Positions 7,795-17,102 of a stretch of DNA of 64,000 nt are shown here, in pieces. A model generated the notes under the pieces. That model did not search any database, was not told the DNA's origin, and worked only from the letters and a program-made list of their open reading frames with translations. Origin of the DNA: Sporocytophaga sp. GTDB taxonomy: Bacteria; Bacteroidota; Bacteroidia; Cytophagales; Cytophagaceae. The DNA lies in contig NZ_JAGHZZ010000006.1 in NCBI RefSeq assembly GCF_017745095.1, positions 1 to 64,000 of the forward strand. The letters are read 5' to 3'. Made by a program: the position numbers and the translations under genes. Every line of letters begins with the position of its first letter. The stretch's first letter is position 1.

Positions 7795-10116
7795 ATGAAA
7801 ATAAATCTACTTGTATTTTTACTCGCTTTTCTATATTCAACAATACCTAGCCAGGGTCAAAATAATATCGCCTATGGCACTCCATATGAAATGTCTGTAA
7901 CTAATGGATCATTATATTCTTGGGACAACAAAAAATTTGAATACACAGATTACTGTCCTCTTTACAACCCTCGTTTTTATTTTAAAAAACAAGCCTGGCC
8001 GGTAGAAGTTTATAGTATTGAATCAACAATTCCCTATCCATATTCTAGATTGGTCTATTCTTCTTATGGACAAAGTGTCAGCGAATTTTCAGCATTACTA
8101 TACAAACCACCATTCTATTATAATCCTCCATACGTTATTATTGCAAATGGCAGAGATACATTAGCATACATAACAAAAATACGTGAGACCTCTTCACAAG
8201 TCATTAATTCAATAGGACTTGAAAGACGTTCACCAAATAATAATATTGAAGTTTTTGGTGATACAATTTTGTTTTGCTCATCCCCTGCAAATAACTACTT
8301 TCCTATTCGAGATCTTATAAGTCCATTCGGAGGTGAGTCAAATTGGAGTTCCTTTAATTATTCAAGTAAATTCATTATTAATAATATCGAATTGCCAAGC
8401 ACCCCTACCATTGGACAACTGAAAGATGGTGATACTTTACAAATAGAAATAAATGATATAAAACCCTATTATGAATTCTCATATCCTTGTTTGGATATAA
8501 AAGGACCAGTCAGATCAAAAAAATATATTATCAGAAAAGGTAACATAGGAACTTATAGTTTCCCGGAAAAAATAATAAATATTTGCCCCGGAGATACTGT
8601 ATTCCCTGTTAAAGACAAGTCAATGTTTTCAAGGCTTACATATAAAACAATTGATAACAATTTTTTCCTGTCTGATGATCAGACCCAACAGAACCGACAA
8701 TTTTACAAACCTGTAACTATCACGGGTGTTGTATTTGAGCAGGGAATCGGTAAATGTTGGTCAAAGGCAGATACCGTAAAATACGTAAACAGCTCCGAGT
8801 GTAAATATGGATATGTTTCAGGAAGTGTATTCTATGATAAAAATATAAATGGTATCATGGAATACGATGAAAAACTCCTCACAAATAAACTGATAAAAAT
8901 AGAACCGGATAATAAAGTAATATATACGGTGGATGGTAATTTCAAAGGTTTGATGCTTCCTATCGGACAAAAGCATTCCTTATCAATTTCAGACGAAAAC
9001 TGGGGATCAGGTAAGATAGATATTGATATGAGTAGAAGCGATACCTTTCATTACTATAGTTCAGTGAATATACCAGGCATTCCACTTGTACAAAATGACC
9101 TACAGGTAGAAATTACGGCAGGCAGAATGAGACCGGGATTTCCTACGACTTATTTCATTGATATAAGAAACAATGGGAATAATTACCTGTATGACACTTA
9201 CATAGATCTCACACTTGATACCACGCTTAAAGGCATTACCTTCGGAACTGCTCCTTTATCCATTAATAACAATAAAGTCAGGTGGAAAATTAATTATATC
9301 GACGGACAGGCAAAACAACGTTTTATAGTAAATGCTACGATTCCTATAAACCTTTCTTTATTAGGAAATCAAGTTTCAACCTCGGTCGAAATCACTAATC
9401 CTGCAGACACTTACCTTGCTAATAATAAAGATATCGAAGTGACTACTATTACAGGTTCATTCGACCCTAATGACAAACAAGTATCTAGCGAAAATGGAAA
9501 AGAAGCTGCCTTTATCCCTCCTTCTTCCGGACTTGAATATGTAATCCGTTTTCAAAATACAGGAACAGATACAGCTTTTATTGTAAAAGTCATAGATACA
9601 CTTTCCAGTAACCATGACGTCAAAACTTTAAAGATTCTTGCTGCCAGCCATAATTATGATTTCACTGTTAATGACAACATACTGATCTGGACATTTAAGA
9701 ATATTCTTTTACCAGACAGTACCACAAACGAACCTAAAAGTCAGGGCTTTGTCAAGTTTACAATTAAGCCCAATCCTGAAATTTCTATTCCCGCAGAGGT
9801 GACTAATAAAGCATATATTTACTTTGACTTTAATGAACCAGTAATCACCAATACGACTAAAATGCTTATTGCCGATGACCTGGTGGTTACCGGAACAAGG
9901 TCTAAAACAAAAACTGATCAGATTCTTATATATCCCAATCCTGCTCATAAGATATTAAATTTGAGTCAAAGGTCAGACTTCATTATTGAATCATTAAGCG
10001 GCCAAATACTTCTTAATGCATATGATGTGAATATTATTGATATTAGTCATCTGCACAAAGGCATGTATCTATTAAAAACCAAAGAAGGCGGGGTCTCCAA
10101 ATTCATGGTTGAATGA
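7795..10116 (+). CDS. T9SS type A sorting domain-containing secreted protein (SdrD B-like and DUF7619-like repeats)
   Basis: Signal peptide; VSGSVFYDKNINGIMEYDEK; SSGLEYVIRFQNTGTDTAFIVKVIDTL; C-terminal LIYPNPAHKILNL...GMYLLKTKEGGVSKFMVE. Confidence 0.85.
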   Translation: MKINLLVFLLAFLYSTIPSQGQNNIAYGTPYEMSVTNGSLYSWDNKKFEYTDYCPLYNPRFYFKKQAWPVEVYSIESTIPYPYSRLVYSSYGQSVSEFSALLYKPPFYYNPPYVIIANGRDTLAYITKIRETSSQVINSIGLERRSPNNNIEVFGDTILFCSSPANNYFPIRDLISPFGGESNWSSFNYSSKFIINNIELPSTPTIGQLKDGDTLQIEINDIKPYYEFSYPCLDIKGPVRSKKYIIRKGNIGTYSFPEKIINICPGDTVFPVKDKSMFSRLTYKTIDNNFFLSDDQTQQNRQFYKPVTITGVVFEQGIGKCWSKADTVKYVNSSECKYGYVSGSVFYDKNINGIMEYDEKLLTNKLIKIEPDNKVIYTVDGNFKGLMLPIGQKHSLSISDENWGSGKIDIDMSRSDTFHYYSSVNIPGIPLVQNDLQVEITAGRMRPGFPTTYFIDIRNNGNNYLYDTYIDLTLDTTLKGITFGTAPLSINNNKVRWKINYIDGQAKQRFIVNATIPINLSLLGNQVSTSVEITNPADTYLANNKDIEVTTITGSFDPNDKQVSSENGKEAAFIPPSSGLEYVIRFQNTGTDTAFIVKVIDTLSSNHDVKTLKILAASHNYDFTVNDNILIWTFKNILLPDSTTNEPKSQGFVKFTIKPNPEISIPAEVTNKAYIYFDFNEPVITNTTKMLIADDLVVTGTRSKTKTDQILIYPNPAHKILNLSQRSDFIIESLSGQILLNAYDVNIIDISHLHKGMYLLKTKEGGVSKFMVE

Positions 10117-10162
10117 TAAAATCCGGATTATAATTTTTTAAATTAACACATAATTTTCAAGA

Positions 10163-10212
10163 AGAAAGCTCTGCTCTCCTACTTTTATAACATATGGAGA
10201 GCAGAGCTTTCT
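10163..10212 (+). terminator. Strong hairpin terminator with 17-bp perfect stem
   Basis: agaaagctctgctctcc / ggagagcagagctttct followed by ttttt. Confidence 0.8.
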
Positions 10213-10228
10213 TTTTATTAGTCTTTAA

Positions 10229-10825
10229 TTAATCCTTCCTTACCAGCCAATACCAGTGGGAACCTATGATCCTTCGTCTGCTGAATGCTGATTTTTTCAA
10301 ATGGAAAGATGCACTAAATACCCTTGCCATGTAGTCAGGATTTAGCTTGATGCCGATGGGTGCATGATTCAGTGCCCAGATAAGCAATGTAGCTCCAGGC
10401 TTTAAAAGTCTGTAGACTTCTTGTTCATACTTTTGCTGATCTACCTCGTTCAGACAATGAAAACAACCAATATCAAAAGCAACATCAAAAGGCTCTTTCA
10501 ACATTGCAAGATTGGTGACATCTCCCACTAATAAAGAAGGCTTTTGCAGAGAATCCTCAATTCTTTTCCGGGCTTTTTCAATTGCTACGCCTGAGAAATC
10601 AATGCCTGTAGCTTTTATGCCCTGCTCTGCCATGAAGGAAGAAAAACGTCCGAGCCCACATCCCAGTTCCAGAGAAGTTTTCGGATGATTGTTTGCTACA
10701 AGATCTTGTAATTCTTTAGGGATGCGGGTGTCTCCCCATAACCAATGGAGAAAAGCGGAACTATATACTTTATCAAATTCTTTACTGCTGGATGGTGCAT
10801 CTGATTTTGTGTTCATAATAATCAA
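10229..10825 (-). CDS. Class I SAM-dependent methyltransferase
   Basis: SLELGCGLGRFSSFMAEQGIKATGIDFSGVAIEKAR. Confidence 0.85.
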   Translation of the reverse strand: MIIMNTKSDAPSSSKEFDKVYSSAFLHWLWGDTRIPKELQDLVANNHPKTSLELGCGLGRFSSFMAEQGIKATGIDFSGVAIEKARKRIEDSLQKPSLLVGDVTNLAMLKEPFDVAFDIGCFHCLNEVDQQKYEQEVYRLLKPGATLLIWALNHAPIGIKLNPDYMARVFSASFHLKKSAFSRRRIIGSHWYWLVRKD

Positions 10826-10842
10826 ATTTATTTAACACAAAA

Positions 10843-11652
10843 TTACTCGTCCGTCAGCGTAGAAAATTGAACAAATCGGTCGTTTTGATTTTTGAATAAT
10901 TCTTTTGGCGTAACACCGGAAAGTTTTTTAACCTCTCTGATAAAATGCGCCTGATCCGCAAAATTTAACTCGGGATACAAACGTCCTTCTTTGATATGAG
11001 GAAAAGAAGCTCTGAAGCGTAAGATGCTACAAAATAGTTTTAACGATATACCAAACTGCTGATTAAAATAGCGGTTTATCTGCCGGCTGCTCCACGAAAT
11101 CTTTTCGGAAAGGTCTTTTATCGACATAGAACCTTTCGTTGAATAAACGAGTTCAAAAAGCTGTTTTTTCCTCTTATCAATATCCGGTACCATCATACTT
11201 TTTATTCTTTCAGACAATTTCTGACAAAAGATCTCAAAATCGGAAAGGTCTGTTTCGGTAATTCCCCAGAAATCCTCAGGAAGTATTTGTATTTGATTAA
11301 CAAGTCCTGAGATATTTATATCAGGCAGATATTCAACAGCCGACAGTTTAAAGCTCACTCCACACATTAAAGAACCCGCCGGAAAGATGTGGCTGGAAGG
11401 AGCGGTTTCAATCCCGATCAATCCGATAAGATATGGTTCATTAGGCGAACAACTAAAAATAATATCTATCCTTCCATCTGGAATGGTAACCTGTTCTTTG
11501 TCATTACCGGAATCGTTCTGAAGCGTCCAAAAACGTTCTACAAAATCAGCAAGTGCAGCTTCGGGTTCGCGGATTGTATAGGCCATTCTTATAAGGTTTA
11601 TTCCTGTCAGTAAGTGAGGGCTGATATTCATATCATAACCACAAATTTTCAA
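10843..11652 (-). CDS. AraC-family transcriptional regulator
   Basis: C-terminal LSEKISWSSRQINRYFNQQFGISLKLFCSILRFRAS...ADQAHFIREVKKLSGVTPKEL; N-terminal start uncertain. Confidence 0.85.
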   Translation of the reverse strand: MKICGYDMNISPHLLTGINLIRMAYTIREPEAALADFVERFWTLQNDSGNDKEQVTIPDGRIDIIFSCSPNEPYLIGLIGIETAPSSHIFPAGSLMCGVSFKLSAVEYLPDINISGLVNQIQILPEDFWGITETDLSDFEIFCQKLSERIKSMMVPDIDKRKKQLFELVYSTKGSMSIKDLSEKISWSSRQINRYFNQQFGISLKLFCSILRFRASFPHIKEGRLYPELNFADQAHFIREVKKLSGVTPKELFKNQNDRFVQFSTLTDE

Positions 11653-11725
11653 TCCCGATTCAATTTTCAGGAAAATTTAATGGGATTGAAATATATCAGA
11701 CGGATGAAAAAGTAAAATATTTTAC

Positions 11726-11750
11726 AGAGACGCCATGAATGTTGTCTCCC
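11726..11750. repeat. Degenerate copy of agagacgc...gtctct REP-like palindrome
   Basis: agagacgccatgaatgttgtctccc compared with agagacgcgatgcatagcgtctct at 53233. Confidence 0.4.
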
Positions 11751-11811
11751 TCTCTGACCGAAGACTTTACCTTAATCCATAGTTTAAAAAGCTGGTAGGT
11801 TTTAACCTTTG

Positions 11812-12606
11812 CTACTTGCACGGCTCACCCCAAAATTTATCTTGCCAACCAAAGCCGAATCTCGGAACTTGCCTGATATTAACAAAGAAATTATGTACCA
11901 TTTGCCTTCTTATTATTTCTCTTGATACAATACAGCCAGCAATAGGATGAACTATACAAGCATATTTTTCTCTCACACAAGAATATTCATTAAACATTGT
12001 CATTCCCGCTGTAAAATAGAATACACATCTTTTACCATTAGCATTGAAAAGTTCTTTTTTAGTCCGTCCGAAATAGTATTTAGTACGTTTTTTTTCTTTA
12101 AGATCCTTTGAAGTGCCGTGTAAATCACCGAATCTATATTTTTCAATTTTGATTAATTTGCCATTGTCATCATATATTCTCCACTTACCATATCTACCCG
12201 AAAGTTCCGTTTTTCCGGTTTCCAATAAAATATGATCATCCGAATAATGATATTCAATGATCCATTTAGGCCTCCTATATTTAGTAGTATAGAAACTTTT
12301 GGCTTGAATAAAACCTAATGAATCATAAGTAATCCAAAGTCTAACCCTCTTTTTATTTTTATTAAATCTCCCTACCTGGTATTCACCATTATCTTTTCTA
12401 ATCGTATCCTGACAAACCCCAATAGTAGAAAGCGATGTCAAACAAATTATTAAAAAAATATAGAGAACATAACCTTTTCTATAAGATCCCATGAAGGCTT
12501 TGAATTCTGCCAATGTCATATTAACCATCAGTACTATTTGTAAAAGATAATAAAAAATAAGGTATAATATAAGTTTTAAAAAAAGATTTGTAAATCCGAC
12601 TAACAA
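11812..12606 (-). CDS. Hypothetical YwqK/MORN-like repeat protein
   Basis: YHYSDDHILLETGKTELSGRYGKWRIYDDNGKLIKIEKYRFGDLHG pattern. Confidence 0.5.
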   Translation of the reverse strand: MLVGFTNLFLKLILYLIFYYLLQIVLMVNMTLAEFKAFMGSYRKGYVLYIFLIICLTSLSTIGVCQDTIRKDNGEYQVGRFNKNKKRVRLWITYDSLGFIQAKSFYTTKYRRPKWIIEYHYSDDHILLETGKTELSGRYGKWRIYDDNGKLIKIEKYRFGDLHGTSKDLKEKKRTKYYFGRTKKELFNANGKRCVFYFTAGMTMFNEYSCVREKYACIVHPIAGCIVSREIIRRQMVHNFFVNIRQVPRFGFGWQDKFWGEPCK

Positions 12607-12742
12607 GACATGAGATAAACTTATATTTATTTATAGTCTAAGTAACTATCCAAAATGATGGGGAGACAGAACAAGATTTCACCTTCTAAGTTTTCTCATT
12701 AAATTAGCATAAGAACTAACTTAATCTATTTTTTCTATCTGA

Positions 12743-12877
12743 ATGTTAAAAAGAGGATTAGAAGAGCTGAGTTATGGCAAATCCTTTTATGATCATCACA
12801 AAGAAGGAGAGCGGATTGATCTTTGTCTTATAAAAGGATTGTTAGGATATGAATATTATAAGATAGGAGAAGAATAG
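12743..12877 (+). pseudogene. Short ORF (44 aa), possible gene fragment
   Basis: MLKRGLEELSYGKSFYDHHKEGERIDLCLIKGLLGYEYYKIGEE*; isolated. Confidence 0.25.
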
Positions 12878-12959
12878 ATTTCCTTTATGGGTTACGCTCT
12901 TAAAAGACCCAGTCCTGCTATATGCAGAACTGGGACTGGTGGTTCAATTAAAATAATTT

Positions 12960-14180
12960 TTACCTTCCTGATTCTCTCTTTTGAATTTTCAATTTTAGAT
13001 CGCTTCCAAGAGCTTTAACTGTAGGATACCTTGCAGGCCTTACTTTTGACAATGATTCAAAAAGATCATTCAAACTCTTTCCCTGAAGCATATTAAGTGC
13101 ATCAATAGATCTATTGATATCCTTTCTTGATTGACGATCTTTTTCATTTAATGTTGCTATATGTTTCAAAACTTTAGCAGCACAATTAAAATGAAAATCG
13201 CTGAGTGGTTTTTCTCTGTTGCTCAATAATTCAGGGATATCCTGAAATAATGAAACCGCAGCTTCTGAGACCTCTCTGTTATTCAATGCCAATTTAAGAT
13301 AGTGACTGTTTCTTTGAGCTATCGCCCACCAATACTCTAAGCCATCAAATCTTTTAAATTCATTGTTTCTGAAATCATGCATGGCGCTCATGCTTTTCTT
13401 AGAAGAAGACTCGCCGAAAACTGCGTCAATAATTCCTTTCACTACATTGGCAGGACAGCTAGGTTGTTCCAGAGTATCTACAGAACCAAATAACTCCCAG
13501 TCTCCATTATCATTTGTCCATCTTTTATGCAATGAAGCTGGATTCTGCTCTAACAGTTGATCACCGGAAAATTTAAACACTGCTGTTCCGATTGTATCAT
13601 CAGCATTGATCCAACTCCAGAAATTTTCAAAGAAGTTTTGTTGATTCTTAATTGCATTTTCGATTTTACTTTGAATTTTACCTGTAAGATCCTTTATATC
13701 ATCATCAGAAATATCTTGCTTCGTAAATCCAAGTGTTGGTATAAGGCTGTTTAATGCCTGCTGAACACCGGCATTTAAAGCATGATGGCCAGCTTCAGCT
13801 CCATCATCAGATACATTATCCTCTTCCATTAAGACTACAATACAACCGGCAACAGCAGGAACATCATCCGTACCAAGCTTCTTCACTATGTCAGGAACAG
13901 GTATCGGAGTTAATGTCATCTCTTTAAATCCGATAGCAGAAGGAATCGGAACTGTATCACCGGCATCTACATCCGAATCACCTAAATTCCCATGACTACC
14001 ATGAGTTGTAAAAATGGTAGCCGTACCTTCTAACATTAATGAATCATTTAAACGACAAGTTGTTCCATCAATTTTAAAAAATACTGTCCACATGTAGGGT
14101 TCTGCATTTCCCCATCCATCTGCTTCATCATGACAATGAAGACGATCAAAATGAAATTTTACTTTTAAATTGTTTCTCAT
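12960..14180 (-). CDS. Hypothetical protein with CHDEADGWGNAEPYMWTVFFKIDG N-terminal motif
   Basis: 406-aa ORF without signal peptide; family not identified. Confidence 0.65.
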   Translation of the reverse strand: MRNNLKVKFHFDRLHCHDEADGWGNAEPYMWTVFFKIDGTTCRLNDSLMLEGTATIFTTHGSHGNLGDSDVDAGDTVPIPSAIGFKEMTLTPIPVPDIVKKLGTDDVPAVAGCIVVLMEEDNVSDDGAEAGHHALNAGVQQALNSLIPTLGFTKQDISDDDIKDLTGKIQSKIENAIKNQQNFFENFWSWINADDTIGTAVFKFSGDQLLEQNPASLHKRWTNDNGDWELFGSVDTLEQPSCPANVVKGIIDAVFGESSSKKSMSAMHDFRNNEFKRFDGLEYWWAIAQRNSHYLKLALNNREVSEAAVSLFQDIPELLSNREKPLSDFHFNCAAKVLKHIATLNEKDRQSRKDINRSIDALNMLQGKSLNDLFESLSKVRPARYPTVKALGSDLKLKIQKRESGR

Positions 14181-14466
14181 AAGTGTTTAATTTTTAATTT
14201 GTGGTTGCTCTAAGATCTGCGTGCTACAGATCGATTGAAGTTCTCTGATTGAAGTTTAATATTGGGAATACATATCATAAAAGTACTTTTTGTCAGCGCT
14301 AATTGAAGCTTATATTCAAAGAAGCCAGTCAATAAAAATGGTAACTCTGAGGCCTGACTTTCAAAAAATATAATCAGCAATTATGCTATAACATATGAAT
14401 ACACTTAACTCCTGTATGTTTTCACTTGCATAAAATACAATACAGTTGGTAAACTGAAATTCATAA

Positions 14467-14550
14467 TTGATGTAACAAATGTGCAAATGGAAAAAAGATT
14501 CTGAAATACCGTAAACAGATAGAAAAATAAAATACCTTTTTACAGGATAG
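14467..14550. repeat. Dispersed ~85-bp element, copy 1
   Basis: tgatgtaacaaatgtgcaaatgg...gaaataccgtaaacagatagaaaaataaaataccttttt matches 19377-19460. Confidence 0.85.
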
Positions 14551-14651
14551 TTGTTCTGATTATATCAGTTTAACGCAAAAAGACGAGTTAATATCAGAAA
14601 AAGCGGAAAGGTAAAGTTTTGAAGAGCTTCCAATTTATTTTAACTTAGAAC

Positions 14652-15113
14652 ATGATTTACAAATTCAGCATCTTATCTACCAGATTATTCACTGTATTGG
14701 GAATTACTTGTGGTGTCTTAATATTTTTTACTATTGGGTTGTTTGCTATGGGAAGCTATATCGCAGGAACTTTGGTAACGATAGCCATAATATCACCGTT
14801 CACTCTGAGCTATACCTGCGAATCGAATTTTAATGAAGGCATATTTATCTTCAGAATAAAATACCTATTCTTAAACGTATCCACAGAAACTCTTAAAATA
14901 TCAGACTTTGATGTATATGCTTATAAAAAGCATACCACATCACGTCAAAACTACAGAGGTAGTGTGGCCTATATACATCCCAACATTACGTTGAAAGTTT
15001 TTAACTCAAAAAAAAGGAGTAAAACAATTGCGATAGGATATGAACCGGATGTAAAAAAGGTGATTGAGATGCTTAAAAGTAATGGATATGTCTGGCAGAA
15101 AGTTATTCTTTAA
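14652..15113 (+). CDS. Hypothetical two-TM membrane protein
   Basis: 153-aa ORF; two hydrophobic helices then a soluble tail. Confidence 0.55.
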   Translation: MIYKFSILSTRLFTVLGITCGVLIFFTIGLFAMGSYIAGTLVTIAIISPFTLSYTCESNFNEGIFIFRIKYLFLNVSTETLKISDFDVYAYKKHTTSRQNYRGSVAYIHPNITLKVFNSKKRSKTIAIGYEPDVKKVIEMLKSNGYVWQKVIL

Positions 15114-15150
15114 AAGCAAAACTTAAATATATTAATGAACTAAAAATTAA

Positions 15151-15188
15151 AAAGAGGTGTCAGTTAAAGCTTGTCACCTCTTTTTTTT
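15151..15188 (+). terminator. Intrinsic terminator between convergent genes
   Basis: aagaggtg...cacctctttttttt. Confidence 0.7.
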
Positions 15189-15193
15189 AGAGA

Positions 15194-16093
15194 TTATTTA
15201 ATCTCTGTTATTGTAAACCAGATCGTATTTCCAGCATTGACGTTCGTGGTAAAACTACCAGAACCATCACCGGAAGCACCCCAAGTGCTCAAACTGACAG
15301 CGCCTCCATAAGTAAAAACTGCTGGAACACTTAGGCTTGGAAATGACCCTGCGGGCCAGGAAACTTTATATTGCTGATTAGCAAATCGCTCTACAGTAAA
15401 TCCTTTTCCATAAATATCGGTTGTATTTATATATCCGGCTATAGTTCTAACACTGACTCCAGCCACACCTTGTGGACCTTGAGGGCCTGTTGCTCCTGTC
15501 GGACCTGCTGGACCCTGAGGGCCTGTTGCGCCTGTTGGTCCTGCGGGACCTTGAGGACCAGTTGCACCTGTTGGTCCTGCCACTCCCTGCGGACCTGTAA
15601 TTCCTTGTGGACCTATTGGTCCTTGAAGACCTGTTGCACCTTGAGGACCTGCAGGCCCTTGTGGACCTACTGGGCCAGGTATGCTGCTACCAGACTTTTC
15701 TGCATATAGTGCATAAGGTACACTTAGCAATTGTGAAACGCTTGTAATTGTATAATTAGAACCTCCAGTAGGATCTATTTCTGTTTGAATAAAATATGGA
15801 CCTTTAGACCAGTCAATCGCTGCAAAGCTTCCAGACAAAACAGTTCCTCCACCTATCGCTAAACTTATCAGGCCATTGCTATTGCTTTCGACCTGATGAC
15901 TTTCAGAATATACTTCTGTTCCCGTTGCTGAAGTTTGAAGAATACTGATTTTTACACTTACTGTTGTATTGGCTACCAAACCATTCGTACTGTTTCTCAC
16001 CACAGCCTGATAGCTCAGTAAATTGGGTGTCTGTGCATAAGCTGCATTCAGACTGATTAAAGCAATAATAATTAAGTAAAAGTATTTTTTCAT
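15194..16093 (-). CDS. Secreted collagen-like (Gly-X-Y) protein
   Basis: Signal peptide; about 24 consecutive GXY triplets ([15 protein letters not shown]...GPQGPQGVA); C-terminal globular domain. Confidence 0.85.
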   Translation of the reverse strand: MKKYFYLIIIALISLNAAYAQTPNLLSYQAVVRNSTNGLVANTTVSVKISILQTSATGTEVYSESHQVESNSNGLISLAIGGGTVLSGSFAAIDWSKGPYFIQTEIDPTGGSNYTITSVSQLLSVPYALYAEKSGSSIPGPVGPQGPAGPQGATGLQGPIGPQGITGPQGVAGPTGATGPQGPAGPTGATGPQGPAGPTGATGPQGPQGVAGVSVRTIAGYINTTDIYGKGFTVERFANQQYKVSWPAGSFPSLSVPAVFTYGGAVSLSTWGASGDGSGSFTTNVNAGNTIWFTITEIK

Positions 16094-16096
16094 GAC

Positions 16097-16585
16097 TTAG
16101 GAATTTTTAATGATTTTGAAGGTTTTAAGGTCTTGTTTCTTTCTGAAAACTTTCAGCAGAAATGTGGTATTGGAAAGGTTTGTCAGATTAATAGTAGTGG
16201 AGTTGCTGTTTACCGAACTTTGCTGAAGCACATTTCCGTTTATGTCCAGCAGGACAAAGCTGAGGTTATCAGTACTTATTCCATCTACTTTTAGTGTAAC
16301 ATTGTTTGCAGTAGGATTAGGATAAACTTCTGCTATTAGATTGATTTCCGGGTGATCAACACCAGATAAAACAGAAACATTAGCATGTTGCACGCCTGCT
16401 GCAACAGAGCCAGATGTACCTGATGAAGTTTCGAAGCTTGTCAGCCCAATGGAATAGCTTACAGTTCCTCCGCTACCGGAACCTTCTCCGCCAGCAGTCA
16501 CAGTACTATTCTGAGCCTTCACTCCCATGACTCCCAGGCCAAGCAAAACACTTAATGTTACTGCCTTTTTTGTTGATTTAAGCAT
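16097..16585 (-). CDS. T9SS type A sorting domain-containing protein
   Basis: Signal peptide; Gly/Ser-rich region; C-terminal EVYPNPTANNVTLKVDG...TFLLKVFRKKQDLKTFKIIKN. Confidence 0.85.
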   Translation of the reverse strand: MLKSTKKAVTLSVLLGLGVMGVKAQNSTVTAGGEGSGSGGTVSYSIGLTSFETSSGTSGSVAAGVQHANVSVLSGVDHPEINLIAEVYPNPTANNVTLKVDGISTDNLSFVLLDINGNVLQQSSVNSNSTTINLTNLSNTTFLLKVFRKKQDLKTFKIIKNS

Positions 16586-16978
16586 AAGAACATTTTGGAT
16601 TTAGTAATAGGGATTAATGGAATTTTTATTAATAGAAATTAAATTTAAGAAATTCATCCTTTTGGTAAAAATTCAAAACAGGATTGGAAGGTCGCTTTTC
16701 GATATCCGATTCATTTACATAGCTGGAAGGGTAAAGAAGAAGGCAGAAAGTTAAAAGTAAAAGTTGAAGAAAATCCTGTCTATCTATTAATCTAATAAAT
16801 CCCTGTCTAAAACAAGAGGGAGCTCAAGGCTCCCTCAAAAAATACCAAAACAAACAATTTAGGGTGGGCGTATTAATGTTCAAATCTATTTTAGACACTT
16901 CACTTATATCTTACTATAAAAGAAAGGGATACCTGGAATTCCCTCATTCAAAAAATATAACCAAACAATTATTTAAAA

Positions 16979-17022
16979 ATTACTTCCTGAGTTTTAACTG
17001 AGTCTGGATGTACTTTAAAGCT
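16979..17022 (-). pseudogene. Remnant duplicate of the 3-prime end of the 17103-19283 gene
   Basis: aattacttcctgagttttaactgagtctggatgtactttaaagct aligns to the 3-prime coding region at 17108-17200 with an internal deletion. Confidence 0.5.
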
Positions 17023-17102
17023 TTATGGGTTAAAAGAAGACAGAGTCATAATATTAACCGAAGATCATCCTGTCTATCCCTTAATCCCATAAATCTTAGT
17101 CA

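Noticed and set aside
15371-15709. Cys/Trp-rich plus-strand ORF of 112 aa
   Set aside because: It is the antisense of the Gly-X-Y repeats of the collagen-like gene.
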